Assembly: GCF_039852015.1 (NCBI RefSeq)
Contig: NZ_CP156626.1
Span: 2,824,249 to 2,888,248 of the forward strand
Direction of reading: 5' to 3'
DNA length: 64,000 nt
DNA from: Robbsia sp. KACC 23696
GTDB taxonomy: Bacteria > Pseudomonadota > Gammaproteobacteria > Burkholderiales > Burkholderiaceae
The position numbers and the translations under genes are program-made. Positions 19,404 through 29,796 of the stretch are shown here, piece by piece. The notes beneath the pieces were generated by a model. The model did not search any database. It saw only the letters and a list, made by a program, of their open reading frames with translations, and had not been told where the DNA came from. Each line of letters starts with the position of its first letter. Position 1 is the stretch's first letter.

Positions 19404-20462
19404 TTATTGCGCTTTGTCTGCCGATGTTGCCGGTGCCGCGCCCATCGTCCAGCCGGCACGCGCATCGCGCGCTCGGTCGAACAACGCCCGCGTCGCCGCC
19501 GTATCGCCGGCATCGACAGCCGTGCGTAAGCGCGCCAGGACGGCCGTATAGGCGTCCAACTCGGTCAGGATCGCATCGCGATTCGCGACACAGATGTCCC
19601 GCCACATATCCGGGCTCGACGCCGCGATCCTGGAAAAATCACGGAATCCGGTCCCGGCCATCGCAAACCGTTGGACGGGATCCGATGTTTCCAGAATATG
19701 CGTGATATAGGCGAAAGCAAGCAGGTGCGGCAAATGGCTGACGCTTGCGAACACCGCATCGTGGGTGGTCGCCGACATCAGTCTCACGCGCGCACCGACG
19801 GCCTGCCACAGCGCCGTTACGCGCTCGGTCGGCCCGGCATTCTCCGCCTCGAGCGGGCACAGAATGACATCGCGCTGCTGAAACAGATCCGCGGTGCTCG
19901 CCGCGATGCCGCTGCTGGCGGCGCCGGCGATCGGATGCCCAGCGACAAAACGATCGATCATCGGCCCCAAGCTGGCCGCTGCAGCGGTGCAAATATCCTG
20001 CTTCGTGCTGCCGACGTCGGTCAGTACCGCATCGGCGCGCATCGACTGCGCAATCCGTTGCAGCAAGGCGACGCTGGCCGCCACCGGCATGCAAAGGACG
20101 ATCACGTCCGCTTGCGCGATCTGTTCCGACAGCGACAGGCCGGGAACCGGCGTGCCCCCGCTCGACGCGCGGACCGACCCGACACGCGCGCCATCGACCG
20201 TGGGTAAAGCATCTGTCGGCGCGGCCATTGCCGGCAAGCCGTCGAACACGACGCCTTCGTCGATGACGCCGAGCGATCGCGCCTGCGCAAGGGCGGCGGG
20301 GTCACGATCGACGCCGACGATTCGCCCGATACCGCCCACCCGGCCCGCGTGGTGCGCCTCTCGCAATGCGCGAGCGAACGATCCCCCGATCAGTCCGACC
20401 CCGCAAACGAGCAGGGTATCGAATTGCGCCGCCGGATCGACTGCTTTATGCTGAACGTTCAC
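19404..20462 (-). CDS. tyrA: Prephenate dehydrogenase
   Basis: 352 residues with a GTG start. The NAD site is VCGVGLIGGSFARAL (19-33); DVGSTKQDI, FVAGHPIAGAASSGI and HDAVFASVSHLPHLLAFA are the conserved catalytic stretches of TyrA. It oxidatively decarboxylates prephenate to 4-hydroxyphenylpyruvate. Most homologues are near 290-310 residues; this one has a Gly/Ser/Pro-rich insertion at about residues 65-105 (20110-20270) between the cofactor-binding beta strands. It starts 9 bases after pheA; the aminotransferase gene often found between them in Burkholderia is absent. Confidence 0.94.
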   Translation of the reverse strand: MNVQHKAVDPAAQFDTLLVCGVGLIGGSFARALREAHHAGRVGGIGRIVGVDRDPAALAQARSLGVIDEGVVFDGLPAMAAPTDALPTVDGARVGSVRASSGGTPVPGLSLSEQIAQADVIVLCMPVAASVALLQRIAQSMRADAVLTDVGSTKQDICTAAAASLGPMIDRFVAGHPIAGAASSGIAASTADLFQQRDVILCPLEAENAGPTERVTALWQAVGARVRLMSATTHDAVFASVSHLPHLLAFAYITHILETSDPVQRFAMAGTGFRDFSRIAASSPDMWRDICVANRDAILTELDAYTAVLARLRTAVDAGDTAATRALFDRARDARAGWTMGAAPATSADKAQ

Positions 20463-20471
20463 GCCGCGCGC

Positions 20472-21617
20472 CTACTTCGCCCGCGGGTAGGAACCGACGA
20501 TCCGCACGAACGCGGCCTGATCGGTCAGCGCGTGCAGCGCGTCGGCCACTTTCGCATCGTCGCGGTGCCCTTCGACGTCGATATAGAAGTAGTAGGCCCA
20601 GCTGCCGCTGCGCGCCGGGCGCGACTCGAAACGCGTCATCGATACCCCGTAACGGGCAAACGGCTCGAGCATCCGATACACGGCACCGGCTTCGTTCTTC
20701 ACCGACAGGATCAGCGACGTCTGGTCCGCACCGCTCGACAGCGGCGGCGTGCCGCCCAGCACGTAGAAGCGGGTCCGATTATGCGCATCGTCCTGAATCA
20801 TTGGCGCGGCGGTCTGCAACTTATAGTGCGACGCGGCACGCTCACCGGCGATCGCGGCAATGCGGGAGTCTTCCGCGGCGAGCCTTGCGCCCTCGGCGTT
20901 GCTCGACACGGCGCGGCGCTCGGCCTTCGGCAGATGCGTCGAAAGCCAGCGCTGACACTGCGCGAGCGCTTGTGGATGCGCGCACACGATCTCGACCTCA
21001 GCCAAGGCACCACTGCGCGACAGGAGCGAGTGATGGATCGGCAGCGCAATCTCGCCGGTGATCGGCAAGGTCGTGTTCAGCAACAGATCCAGCGTCCGCG
21101 ACACCGCGCCTTCAGTCGAATTCTCGACCGGTACGACCCCGAATTCCGATGCGCCGGTTTCCACCGAGCGGAACACTTCGTCGATGGAAGGACACGGCAG
21201 CCCGCTGGCCGAATTGCCGAAATAATCGAGTGCCGCCGCTTCGCTATACGTACCGACGGGCCCAAGGAAAGCGACGGTCGTCGACTTTTCCAACGCCCGG
21301 CTTGCGGACATGATTTCGAGCCAGATGTGGGCGATATGCTCGTCGCGCAACGGGCCCGTGCTCATCTGCTGCAGCCGCGCGATCACCTGTTGTTCGCGCT
21401 CCGGACGATACACCGGCGCATCGAAGCCCTTTTTGACTTCGCCCACTTCATGCGCGACCGCTGCCCGCTCGTTCAGCAGGCGGATCAACTGCGTATCGAG
21501 ATGATCGATCTTCTCGCGCAGCGGCTGCAGCTGCGCTTCGAGCGTGCCGCCCACCGTTTTTGCGTCTTGTGCCGTCTGTCCTTCCATCTGCCGCTCCACC
21601 TTGTGCATCCTGCTCAT
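20472..21617 (-). CDS. pheA: Bifunctional chorismate mutase / prephenate dehydratase (P-protein)
   Basis: 381 residues. An AroQ chorismate mutase domain (about 25-110, with LREKIDHLDTQLIRLLNERA and YRPEREQQVI) is followed by the prephenate dehydratase domain (FLGPVGTYSEAAAL onward, with VPVENSTEGAVSRTLDLL) and a C-terminal ACT domain containing MTRFESRPARSG, the phenylalanine-binding ESRP motif. It converts chorismate to phenylpyruvate and is feedback inhibited by phenylalanine. About 15 residues precede the usual start; ATG codons at 4 and 11 are alternatives. Confidence 0.96.
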   Translation of the reverse strand: MSRMHKVERQMEGQTAQDAKTVGGTLEAQLQPLREKIDHLDTQLIRLLNERAAVAHEVGEVKKGFDAPVYRPEREQQVIARLQQMSTGPLRDEHIAHIWLEIMSASRALEKSTTVAFLGPVGTYSEAAALDYFGNSASGLPCPSIDEVFRSVETGASEFGVVPVENSTEGAVSRTLDLLLNTTLPITGEIALPIHHSLLSRSGALAEVEIVCAHPQALAQCQRWLSTHLPKAERRAVSSNAEGARLAAEDSRIAAIAGERAASHYKLQTAAPMIQDDAHNRTRFYVLGGTPPLSSGADQTSLILSVKNEAGAVYRMLEPFARYGVSMTRFESRPARSGSWAYYFYIDVEGHRDDAKVADALHALTDQAAFVRIVGSYPRAK

Positions 21618-21689
21618 TCACTTCGCTCGTGCGAAACCCGTCGTCGACACCGATCCGCGACCTGAATCCCGGAGCGCCCGGCAACGTCG

Positions 21690-22796
21690 TCAGGCGCGTT
21701 GCTCGAATTCCCGCATAAAGTCCACCAGCGCGCGCACCCCTTCGATCGGCATGGCGTTGTAGATCGACGCACGCATGCCGCCGACGCTCTTATGTCCCTT
21801 CAACTGAATCAAGCCACGGGCTTTCGCGCCATCCAGAAACGCCGTGTTCAGCGCTTCGTCCGCCAGCGTGAACGGCACGTTCATCCGCGAGCGGGCATCC
21901 AGCTGGATCGGATTCCGATACAAACTGCTCGCATCGATCGTGTCGTAGAGCAGACGCGCTTTCTCGATATTGCGTGCCTCGATCGCCGCGAGGCCACCCT
22001 GCGCCTTCAGCCACTGGAACACCAGGCCCGCGATGTAGATCGCATAGGTCGGCGGCGTGTTGAACATCGAGTCGTTCGCATCGACGGTCTTCCATTCGAA
22101 CGCCGACGGGCAGATCGGCATGGCGCGATCCAGCAGGTCGTCGCGCACGATCACGACCGTCAAACCGGCAATGCCGACGTTCTTCTGCGCGCCGCCGAAC
22201 AGGACGCCGTACTGCGCCACATTCATTGCCCGCGACAACATATGCGACGAAATATCGGCGACCAAGGGCACCTCAGCCGGCAGGCGATCGAAGGCCTGAT
22301 CGATATGCGCCGGGGAGAATTCGATACCGTTGATCGTCTCGTTGGTGCAGACGTGGACATAGGCCGGATTCGGCGACACGTTCCAGGCGGCAGGCGCCGG
22401 AATCCCGTGGAAGCCATCGGCCTTGCCCGATGCCGCGATATGCACGCTGCCGTAGCGCTCGGCCTCTTTCTGCGACTTGGTCGACCACGAACCGGTGACG
22501 ACGAAATTCGCTTCACGACCGGCAGCCGGGCCGCCCAGCAGATTCATCGGCACGATGGCGTTCTCGCCCAATCCCCCGCCCTGCAAAAACAGGATGCGGT
22601 AATTGTCGGGGACCGCCAGCAACTCCCGCAGATCGGCCAGTGCCGTGGCGTGAATCTCCATGTATTCCTTGCCGCGATGACTCATCTCCATCACGCTCAT
22701 GCCGCTACCGCGCCAGTCCAGCATCTCGTCGGCTGCCTGTCGCAGCACTGATTCCGGCAAGGTCGCCGGTCCGGCGGAGAAATTAAATACACGCAT
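21690..22796 (-). CDS. serC: Phosphoserine aminotransferase
   Basis: 368 residues from the ATG at 22796 ([18 protein letters not shown]), the canonical start of SerC; the frame continues upstream without homology. [18 protein letters not shown] and [13 protein letters not shown] (the PLP lysine) are diagnostic, and [16 protein letters not shown] closes the protein. It makes 3-phosphoserine, and in the PLP pathway 4-phosphohydroxythreonine. It heads the serC-pheA-tyrA-aroA-cmk run. Confidence 0.96.
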   Translation of the reverse strand: MRVFNFSAGPATLPESVLRQAADEMLDWRGSGMSVMEMSHRGKEYMEIHATALADLRELLAVPDNYRILFLQGGGLGENAIVPMNLLGGPAAGREANFVVTGSWSTKSQKEAERYGSVHIAASGKADGFHGIPAPAAWNVSPNPAYVHVCTNETINGIEFSPAHIDQAFDRLPAEVPLVADISSHMLSRAMNVAQYGVLFGGAQKNVGIAGLTVVIVRDDLLDRAMPICPSAFEWKTVDANDSMFNTPPTYAIYIAGLVFQWLKAQGGLAAIEARNIEKARLLYDTIDASSLYRNPIQLDARSRMNVPFTLADEALNTAFLDGAKARGLIQLKGHKSVGGMRASIYNAMPIEGVRALVDFMREFEQRA

Positions 22797-22921
22797 GGAG
22801 AACCTGCAAGCAAGGAAGAACAGGACAATCGCTCGGGTGGAGGGCGCGCACCTGCCCCGCGCCTCCGGCTCCGAACGACATCGCAGCGAGGCGAACAGGC
22901 CCGCCACGGACGACACGCCCA

Positions 22922-22961
22922 AAACAAAATGGTCGTTTGCACGCTAGCGCAAACGACCATT
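22922..22961 (-). terminator. Intrinsic terminator after the DUF2059 gene
   Basis: A perfect 13-bp stem (AATGGTCGTTTGC and its complement, 8-base loop) is followed on the minus strand by TTTTGTTTT. It lies 100 bases after the stop at 23061. Confidence 0.75.
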
Positions 22962-23060
22962 ATCTCACCAACGCCCCCTGGGAGGCGAAAATTGCCCCCA
23001 AGGGTTGCGCCGTGAACTGCAATCCGCGGCGCTGGGCGCCGCCGGAATTGCGCGAGGAAC

Positions 23061-23690
23061 TTACTTCGACTTCGTCGTCGATCCTGCTGCCGACTTCGTC
23101 GATGCGACATCGCGATCGGCTTCCGAGCGCGTGGCTTGGATCGATTGCGGCATGTACTTCTGCATCAGACCGTTGACGACGTCACGACCCACTTGATCCT
23201 GCACTTCGATGAACTTCTTACCGGTCGGGCTGGTGTAGAACTTCGTCAAGTCCTTGATTTCAGCCGTCGTGTAGTAACGGTTGTAGGCATCCTTCTGCGC
23301 CTGAACCGCTTCGCTGTGGAACTGCGACGTGGCGAACACTTGGCCGGCGCTGTTTACCAGCTTCGGCACTTCGTTTTGCTGCAGCGTCGGCACAGCCGCT
23401 TGCTTTTGATCGTCCGTCAGCGTCTTGTTTTCCGACAGTGCGTCGGACAGGATCGCCGGGACCAACTGCTTCGCTTGCATCTGAGCGCTGTTGCCGATCG
23501 CGCCGGCCAGCTTGTCAGCATCGATCGCCTTCAGCAGATCAGCGATGGCGGCCGTCTTCGCTGCGTCCGGCGGCGCGACCGGTGCCTGTTGCACGGGCGC
23601 TTGCTGCTGGGTTTGCAACGCTTGCGACATCGCCAGCGGGGACACGAACAGGGCTGCCAACACCAGATGTGTAAAACGTTTTTGCATCAT
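23061..23690 (-). CDS. Exported DUF2059 protein
   Basis: 209 residues from the ATG at 23690; the adjacent ATG at 23687 is better spaced from GGAG and may be the true start. A signal peptide (about 1-24) precedes a Gln/Pro-rich linker, then the DUF2059 helical domain with YYTTAEIKDLTKFYTSPTGKKFI, the motif that defines the family. The tail is Ser/Lys/Thr-rich. The function of DUF2059 proteins is not known to me; the domain suggests a soluble periplasmic protein. It sits between gyrA and serC, as in related genomes, with its own terminator. Confidence 0.85.
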   Translation of the reverse strand: MMQKRFTHLVLAALFVSPLAMSQALQTQQQAPVQQAPVAPPDAAKTAAIADLLKAIDADKLAGAIGNSAQMQAKQLVPAILSDALSENKTLTDDQKQAAVPTLQQNEVPKLVNSAGQVFATSQFHSEAVQAQKDAYNRYYTTAEIKDLTKFYTSPTGKKFIEVQDQVGRDVVNGLMQKYMPQSIQATRSEADRDVASTKSAAGSTTKSK

Positions 23691-23833
23691 CGCTCCATTG
23701 TTATAACTGCTGAGACTCACGCCTCGCAACCGGCGCACGCCAGGTTCGCGCATCCTAGGGGGCGAACATGTCAAATTCATGCTCGCACAACGGACGCCTT
23801 TCACGAACCCGACATCCCCTATCGCACGGGATT

Positions 23834-26521
23834 CTACTCCTCGCCGGTGGGCGTGCCACTACTTTCGCCAGAATCCGCGTTACCAGATGTGTCGCCCGAT
23901 GCGTCATCGGTCGGCCCATCGTCGAGCTCACCCTCTTCCAGGCCCGCTTCGCCCAATACAGCGGCCACTTCGGCCTCGGCGACTTTCTGCAGACCCGACA
24001 GGTAGGTTCCGTCATCCAGACTGATCAGCGTAACACCTTGCGTCGCGCGACCCATCTCGCGAATTTCCGAAACCCGCGTACGAATCAGCACACCGCCAGT
24101 CGTGATCAACATCAATTCGCTGTTCGGTTCGACCAGAGTAGCGGCCACCACCTTGCCGTTGCGCTCCGAGGTCTGGATCGCGATCATGCCCTTCGTACCA
24201 CGGCCATGACGCGTATATTCCTCGATCGGCGTGCGCTTGCCGAAGCCGTTCGCCGTCGCCGTCAACACCGATTGCTGATCGTTCTCCGCCACCAGCATCG
24301 CAATGACGGACTGCCCGTCTTCCAACTGCATGCCGCGCACGCCACGCGCATCGCGGCCCATCGCCCGAACATCGCCTTCGTCGAAACGCACGGCCTTGCC
24401 GGCATCCGAGAACAACATCACATCGTGCTTGCCATCGGTGATGGCCGCGCCGATCAGATAATCGCCCTCGTCCAGGCTCACCGCGATGATGCCCTTGCGC
24501 AGCGGCCGACTGAATTGCTCCAGCGGCGTCTTCTTCACGGTACCGAGCGCGGTCGACATGAAGACGTAACGGTCATCCGAGAATTCACGGACCGGCAACA
24601 CGACATTGATCTTCTCGCCAGGTTGCAGCGGGAACATATTGACGATCGGCCGGCCACGCGCATTGCGGGAGCCCTGCGGCACTTCATACACCTTGACCCA
24701 GTACACACGGCCGCGGTTCGAGAAGCAGAGGATGTAATCGTGCGTGTTCGCAATGAACAGCGTCTCGATCCAATCGTCTTCCTTCATCTGCGTCGCCTGC
24801 TTGCCGCGTCCGCCGCGTCGCTGCGCGGCGTATTCGGACAGCGGTTGCGACTTCACGTAGCCGCCGTGTGACATCGTCACGACCATGTCCTGCGGCGTGA
24901 TCAGGTCTTCGGTATTCAGTTCGGTCGCGTTCAACTCGACGTGCGAGCGACGAGCATCGCCGAATTCCGCCTTGACCGCCACCAGTTCGTCCGAAATGAT
25001 CGCCGTAATCCGCTCCGGCTTCGCCAGGATGTCCAGCAAGTCGGCGATCTGGGCCATGATGTCCCGGTATTCGCTGGTGATCTTGTCCTGCTCGAGACCG
25101 GTCAAGCGCTGCAGACGCATCTGCAGGATTTCCTGCGCCTGCGTATCCGACAGACGGTACAGGCCTTCCGCGCTCATGCCGTAGATCGGCAGCAGACTGT
25201 CCGGACGATAGGCTTCGCGACCGCCCGGCGTCTCGGACTCGGCGCGCGACAGCATGTCACGCACGAGGCCGGCATCCCACGAACGCGCCATCAATTCCTG
25301 CTTCGCCACCGGCGGTGTCGGCGCAGCCTTGATCAGCTCGATGAATTCGTCGATATTCGCCAACGCCACGGCCAGGCCTTCCAGCACATGACCACGCTCG
25401 CGCGCACGGCGCAATTCGAATACCGTGCGACGCGTGACCACTTCGCGCCGGTGCGACAGGAAGCATTCCAGCAATTCGCGCAGATTCAGCAGCTTCGGCT
25501 GGCCATCGACCAGCGCCACCATATTCATGCCGAAGGTGTCCTGCAACTGCGTCTGCTTGTACAGATTGTTCAGCACGACTTCCGGCACTTCACCGCGCTT
25601 CAACTCGATCACGACGCGCATACCGCTCTTGTCGGACTCGTCGCGCAGGTCCGAAATGCCCTCGATCTTCTTCTCGCGCACCAGCTCGGCAATACGCTCG
25701 AGCAAGGTCCGCTTGTTGACCTGATACGGCAGCTCGTCGACGATGATCGCTTCGCGCTGACCCCGGTCGATGTCCTCGAAGTGTGTCTTCGCACGCATCA
25801 CCACGCGGCCGCGGCCGGTGCGATACCCTTCGCGCACGCCGGTCACGCCATAGATGATGCCGGCCGTCGGGAAATCGGGCGCCGGAATGAAGTTGAGCAG
25901 ATCCTCGACGGTGGCGTCGGGGTTATCGAGCAGATAGCGGCAGGCGTCGACGACCTCATTGAGGTTGTGCGGCGGAATATTCGTCGCCATCCCCACGGCG
26001 ATCCCGGACGAACCGTTGATCAGCAGGTTCGGCACGCGCGCCGGCATCACCGCCGGTTCGCGTTCCGATCCGTCGTAGTTCGGCACGAAGTCGACGGTCT
26101 CCTTGTCGAGATCGGCCAACAGCTCGTGGCCGATCTTCGCCATGCGGATTTCCGTATAGCGCATCGCCGCGGCACTGTCGCCATCGACCGAGCCGAAGTT
26201 ACCCTGCCCGTCGACCAGCATGTACCGCAACGAGAACGTCTGCGCCATCCGTACGATCGTGTCGTACGCGGCGGTATCACCGTGCGGGTGATATTTACCG
26301 ATGACATCCCCGACAATACGCGCAGACTTCTTGTAGGCCCGGTTCCAATCGTTGTTCAGCTCGTGCATGGCATACAGCACGCGCCGGTGCACCGGCTTGA
26401 GGCCGTCGCGCACGTCTGGGAGGGCGCGTCCCACGATCACGCTCATGGCGTAATCGAGATAGGAACGGCGCATTTCCTCCTCTAGGGAGATTGGAATAGT
26501 CTCTTTCGCGAATTGATCCAT
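23834..26521 (-). CDS. gyrA: DNA gyrase subunit A
   Basis: 895 residues from the ATG at 26521 ([17 protein letters not shown]). The winged-helix region carries [17 protein letters not shown] and [11 protein letters not shown] with catalytic Tyr122. The six-bladed C-terminal domain includes the GyrA box [10 protein letters not shown]. coli numbering fits: the quinolone-determining positions are Thr83 and Asp87, neither a common resistance replacement. The acidic C-terminal tail (from about residue 860) is Glu/Asp/Ser-rich. It is transcribed away from ompA. Confidence 0.98.
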   Translation of the reverse strand: MDQFAKETIPISLEEEMRRSYLDYAMSVIVGRALPDVRDGLKPVHRRVLYAMHELNNDWNRAYKKSARIVGDVIGKYHPHGDTAAYDTIVRMAQTFSLRYMLVDGQGNFGSVDGDSAAAMRYTEIRMAKIGHELLADLDKETVDFVPNYDGSEREPAVMPARVPNLLINGSSGIAVGMATNIPPHNLNEVVDACRYLLDNPDATVEDLLNFIPAPDFPTAGIIYGVTGVREGYRTGRGRVVMRAKTHFEDIDRGQREAIIVDELPYQVNKRTLLERIAELVREKKIEGISDLRDESDKSGMRVVIELKRGEVPEVVLNNLYKQTQLQDTFGMNMVALVDGQPKLLNLRELLECFLSHRREVVTRRTVFELRRARERGHVLEGLAVALANIDEFIELIKAAPTPPVAKQELMARSWDAGLVRDMLSRAESETPGGREAYRPDSLLPIYGMSAEGLYRLSDTQAQEILQMRLQRLTGLEQDKITSEYRDIMAQIADLLDILAKPERITAIISDELVAVKAEFGDARRSHVELNATELNTEDLITPQDMVVTMSHGGYVKSQPLSEYAAQRRGGRGKQATQMKEDDWIETLFIANTHDYILCFSNRGRVYWVKVYEVPQGSRNARGRPIVNMFPLQPGEKINVVLPVREFSDDRYVFMSTALGTVKKTPLEQFSRPLRKGIIAVSLDEGDYLIGAAITDGKHDVMLFSDAGKAVRFDEGDVRAMGRDARGVRGMQLEDGQSVIAMLVAENDQQSVLTATANGFGKRTPIEEYTRHGRGTKGMIAIQTSERNGKVVAATLVEPNSELMLITTGGVLIRTRVSEIREMGRATQGVTLISLDDGTYLSGLQKVAEAEVAAVLGEAGLEEGELDDGPTDDASGDTSGNADSGESSGTPTGEE

Positions 26522-27126
26522 TATCCGTGTCGTTGGCGAACGGCGGCCGTTTCGGCTGTCGTGCAAGGCCCGGATACCGCGCAGCTGTATACATATAGCC
26601 GCTCACCGCACCCGGGACCTCGCGCTCCGGAAACCGCCGCGCGCCCAGGATGGCGCCCGGCAACCGCCCGTCGGTTGCGAATCACGCGATTTTACCATGC
26701 CGCGCCCCGCTTTCCCCTTCCGATTGCCGCCGCATCGCCGTGCGCGCCGTTTTTGCCCCGTTGCCGGCCGGAATCGCCCCCTACCTACCCTCCCCACGAT
26801 CGAAGAATGTGATTCACAACTTTTATCGCAAAGCAATGCGATGTTTCATTTTTTGGCGGCCCGGCGACGCGCTGTTGTGGCAGGACGACAACGGCCGCGA
26901 CAGCAAAGTTTCGGGAAGGTTCAAAAAATTTATCGAATGGTTTTCCGCACTGTGGCAGAATGGTTATCAGAGGTCCGATCTGCATGGTGAGATTGCCACT
27001 TCCCCCGTTTGGACTAGGGTCCGAAACGTGCTGGGAGCGGTGATATACTCCGGGCGGTCAAAGGACTTGTCTTCGTGATCAGGCTCGCAGGAAAGCTGCG
27101 GTAATCTCACAATCGAGAGGAGAAAT
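26522..27126. other. Divergent gyrA-ompA intergenic region
   Basis: 605 bases. It carries the promoters of both genes. Two AT-richer patches (26810-26870 and 26920-26950) contrast with the surroundings. TATACT at 27044-27049 is a plausible -10 for ompA, with only a poor -35. An open frame at 26650-27078 has no homology, no ribosome site and atypical composition, so I do not call it a gene. Confidence 0.5.
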
Positions 27127-27783
27127 ATGAACAAGTTTTCGAAGATCGCCCTCGTCGCGGCGACCGCGCTGACCGCAGCGTCGGCATTTGCGCAATCGGT
27201 TCCGGCATCGCGTCAAGCAACGAACGACAACTGGGTCAATGGCTCGGGCGACTACGTGTGGATGAACGGCACGAACGAACTGTGCTGGCGCGACGCGTTC
27301 TGGACGCCGGCAACGGCTAACGCAAAGTGCGACGGCGCTCTGGTTGCTCAGCAACCGGCACCGGCCGCTCCGGTCGTGCCGCCGGCTCCGGTCATCACGA
27401 GCCAAAAGGTTACGTACCAAGCCGACGCACTGTTCGACTTCGACAAGGCAATCCTGAAGCCGGCTGGCCGTCAGCAACTGGACGACCTGGCATCGAAGCT
27501 GCAAGCGCTGAACCTGGAAGTCGTCGTGGCAACGGGTTACACGGACCGTATCGGTTCGGACAAGTACAACGACCGTCTGTCGCTGCGCCGCGCGCAAGCA
27601 GTCAAGTCGTACCTGGTGTCGAAGGGCGTTCCGGCTAACCGTATCTACACGGAAGGCAAGGGCAAGCGTAACCCGGTCGTGACGAACTGCAACCAGAAGA
27701 ACCGTGCAGCGCTGATCAGCTGCCTGGCTCCGAACCGCCGCGTGGAAGTTGAAGTGGTCGGTACGCAGCAAGTCCAGCGTTAA
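27127..27783 (+). CDS. ompA: OmpA-family outer membrane protein
   Basis: 218 residues. A signal peptide (1-22, ending ASAFA) is followed by a short N-terminal domain with NDNWVNGSGDYVWMNGTNELCWRD, a Pro/Ala linker and a C-terminal OmpA peptidoglycan-binding domain (ALFDFDKAILKP, then RIGSDKYNDRLSLRRAQAV and NRRVEVEVVG). Asp and Arg of the peptidoglycan site are present. The beta-barrel of enteric OmpA is missing, as in other Burkholderiaceae. GAGAGGAGA precedes the ATG and codon use is highly biased. It likely anchors the outer membrane to the wall. Confidence 0.93.
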   Translation: MNKFSKIALVAATALTAASAFAQSVPASRQATNDNWVNGSGDYVWMNGTNELCWRDAFWTPATANAKCDGALVAQQPAPAAPVVPPAPVITSQKVTYQADALFDFDKAILKPAGRQQLDDLASKLQALNLEVVVATGYTDRIGSDKYNDRLSLRRAQAVKSYLVSKGVPANRIYTEGKGKRNPVVTNCNQKNRAALISCLAPNRRVEVEVVGTQQVQR

Positions 27784-27844
27784 TGTCGGCAGTGCGGTCC
27801 GACGGCGGATTCCTGCCATCGGCCGCATGACATGACGTTGATCC

Positions 27845-27875
27845 AAAGCCCTGCTTCGGCAGGGCTTTGTCGTTT
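27845..27875 (+). terminator. Intrinsic terminator after ompA
   Basis: A perfect 10-bp stem AAAGCCCTGC, TTCG loop, GCAGGGCTTT, continuing into GTCGTTT. It lies 62 bases after the ompA stop. Confidence 0.85.
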
Positions 27876-27958
27876 CTGGCGCGCCCCCAACGCTTCACCG
27901 GATGCGAGGGCCCGCGCCGAACGCTATACTTGGCCACATTGAGTACGCACCGCACACC

Positions 27959-28654
27959 ATGAACGCAGATCCGCAGGAATTGCAGAAATTCAGTGACCTC
28001 GCCTCTCGCTGGTGGGATCCCAACGCCGAATTCCGGCCGCTGCACGAGCTGAATCCGGTTCGTCTCGGCTGGATCGATTCGCTGGCGCAGTTACCGGGCA
28101 AGCGCGTTCTCGATATCGGCTGCGGCGGTGGCATCCTGTCTGAATCGATGGCCAAACTCGGCGCATCGGTTAAGGGCATCGATCTGTCGCACGAAGCCTT
28201 GGGCGTTGCCGACCTGCACACGCTCGAAAGCGGCGTGCCGGTGGAATACGAGGAAATTGCCGCCGAAGACCTGGCCGCGCGCGAGCCTGCCACCTTCGAC
28301 GTCGTGACGTGCATGGAAATGCTGGAACACGTTCCCGATCCGGCCGCCATCGTTCGCGCCTGCGCCACCTTGGTCAAGCCGGGCGGCTGGGTGTTTTTCT
28401 CGACGCTGAACCGGAATGTGAAGGCCTATCTATTCGCCGTCATCGGCGCCGAATATATCGCGCGCCTGCTGCCGCGGGGCACGCACGACTACGACCGCTT
28501 CATCAAGCCCTCGGAACTCGCCGGCTTCGCGCGCGCCGCCGAGCTCAACGCCCACGCCCTCAAGGGCCTCACCTATCGCCCTTTGAGCCAGCGCTTCGGC
28601 TTGTCCGACGATACCAGCATCAACTACATGCTCGCCTGCCGTCGCCCGCTCTGA
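27959..28654 (+). CDS. ubiG: Ubiquinone biosynthesis O-methyltransferase
   Basis: 231 residues from the ATG at 27959 ([21 protein letters not shown], the standard UbiG opening). SAM motif I is [24 protein letters not shown] and [16 protein letters not shown] are family signatures. It carries out both O-methylations of the ubiquinone ring. It follows the ompA terminator and leads into gph, 69 bases on. Confidence 0.96.
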   Translation: MNADPQELQKFSDLASRWWDPNAEFRPLHELNPVRLGWIDSLAQLPGKRVLDIGCGGGILSESMAKLGASVKGIDLSHEALGVADLHTLESGVPVEYEEIAAEDLAAREPATFDVVTCMEMLEHVPDPAAIVRACATLVKPGGWVFFSTLNRNVKAYLFAVIGAEYIARLLPRGTHDYDRFIKPSELAGFARAAELNAHALKGLTYRPLSQRFGLSDDTSINYMLACRRPL

Positions 28655-28723
28655 CGGCCATTCGATCCCGGGTCTGTGCGACCGGGGCGGAGCCCTTTTC
28701 CTCTCGCTACCTCGATTCTCACG

Positions 28724-29452
28724 ATGAACGACGCCGACATCGGCCTTCCTTCGCCGGCCGATGCGCCGGTCCGCGCCCCCCTGCTGGGGACCGTCGATGC
28801 GGTGCTGTTCGATCTCGACGGTACCCTGGCCGACACCGCGCCCGATCTGGCCGCCGCCGCGAATACCATGCGACGCGTCCGTGGCCTGCCCTTGCTGCCG
28901 CTCGATCCGCTGCGTCGCGTCGCGTCGTCGGGCGCGCGCGGATTATTGGGCGTCGCCTTCGACATCGGGCCCGATCACGCCGATTTCCCATCGATGCGCG
29001 ACGAATTCCTCGCGAATTACGCGCGCGACCTGTGCATCGAGACTACCTTGTTCCCGGGCATTGCCGAGCTGCTGGCCGCGCTGGATCAGCGCGGCATTCG
29101 CTGGGGCATCGTCACCAATAAGGCCGAGCGGCTGACGCTCCCATTGGTGGCGCAACTGCCGCTGCATCCGACCAATGCCTGCATTGTCAGTGGCGACACC
29201 ACCCCACATGCCAAGCCGCATCCGGCGCCCTTGCTGCACGCGGCGTCGCTGATCGATGTGGCACCCTCGCGCATCGTCTATGTGGGCGACGATCTCCGCG
29301 ATATTCAAGCAGGCCGCGCAGCCGGCATGATGACCGTTGCGGCGGCCTATGGCTATTGCGGCGATGCACTGCCCGCCGCCGAATGGAGTGCCGACCATTT
29401 GATCGATACGCCGATGGCTTTGCTGCCATTGCTGGATACCCCCCGAAACTGA
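28724..29452 (+). CDS. gph: Phosphoglycolate phosphatase
   Basis: 242 residues from the ATG at 28724. HAD superfamily: motif I VLFDLDGTLADTAPDL with the Asp nucleophile, motif II VTNKAERLT, and the motif IV acidic pair VGDDLRDIQAGRAAGM. The cap domain after motif I fits subfamily IA phosphatases. It dephosphorylates 2-phosphoglycolate, produced for example by DNA repair. The ubiG-gph order is conserved in betaproteobacteria; the tmRNA gene follows 66 bases downstream. Confidence 0.93.
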   Translation: MNDADIGLPSPADAPVRAPLLGTVDAVLFDLDGTLADTAPDLAAAANTMRRVRGLPLLPLDPLRRVASSGARGLLGVAFDIGPDHADFPSMRDEFLANYARDLCIETTLFPGIAELLAALDQRGIRWGIVTNKAERLTLPLVAQLPLHPTNACIVSGDTTPHAKPHPAPLLHAASLIDVAPSRIVYVGDDLRDIQAGRAAGMMTVAAAYGYCGDALPAAEWSADHLIDTPMALLPLLDTPRN

Positions 29453-29518
29453 TGCTTTTCCCGCGTCGTCGATGCGGGGAAGCTGGGCCAGCGTGGTCGG
29501 GCGTGTTAAACTTCGCGC

Positions 29519-29796
29519 ATAGTCGTATAAAGACCGCCACGTTGGGGCGCTCCGGACGGGGGTTCGATTCCCCCCGGCTCCACCAGATACCGATGTGCCT
29601 TGCTGTTCAGCAAAGGCAACGTCGTTATCTGATGGGGTCGACCTGGTTTCGACGGGGTGAGGATACTGAAGCGGACGGCTCGTAAGGTGACGCACGTAAT
29701 GCGCACAATCTCGTAAATGCAAATGACGAGCGTTTCGCTGTAGCGGCCTAATATCCGCTTACGGAGCCTTCCCGGCTTGGCAACAGAATAGGGACG
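29519..29796 (+). ncRNA. ssrA: Circularly permuted two-piece tmRNA (ssrA)
   Basis: The 3' tRNA half comes first. CTCCGGAC, the T-arm GGGGG-TTCGATT-CCCCC (29558-29574), CGGCTCC and ACCA ending at 29585 make the acceptor piece. An intervening segment (29586-29633) folds into a hairpin extended by CAGATA / TATCTG. The 5' tRNA half begins at 29634 with GGGGTCG and CTGGTTTCGACGGGG. GGGGTCG pairs with CGGCTCC in seven positions and gives the G3-U70 pair that marks alanine charging. The tag frame at 29719-29751 reads ANDERFAVAA-stop. The 5' end (about 29519) is inferred from a weak -10 (TAAACT, 29507-29512); the 3' end is set by the terminator. No CCA end exists downstream of the tag. RNase P would cut before 29634, giving two RNAs that pair. 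Confidence 0.93.

Noticed and set aside
20463-20471. Remnant of a hisC-like gene between pheA and tyrA
   Set aside because: Only 9 bases lie between the two genes, so no remnant can exist there.
26254-26290. Quinolone-resistance change in GyrA
   Set aside because: Positions 83 and 87 are Thr and Asp, both normal for this group of bacteria.
26650-27078. Possible gene between gyrA and ompA
   Set aside because: No start signal, no recognisable domain, and it runs through the presumed ompA promoter.
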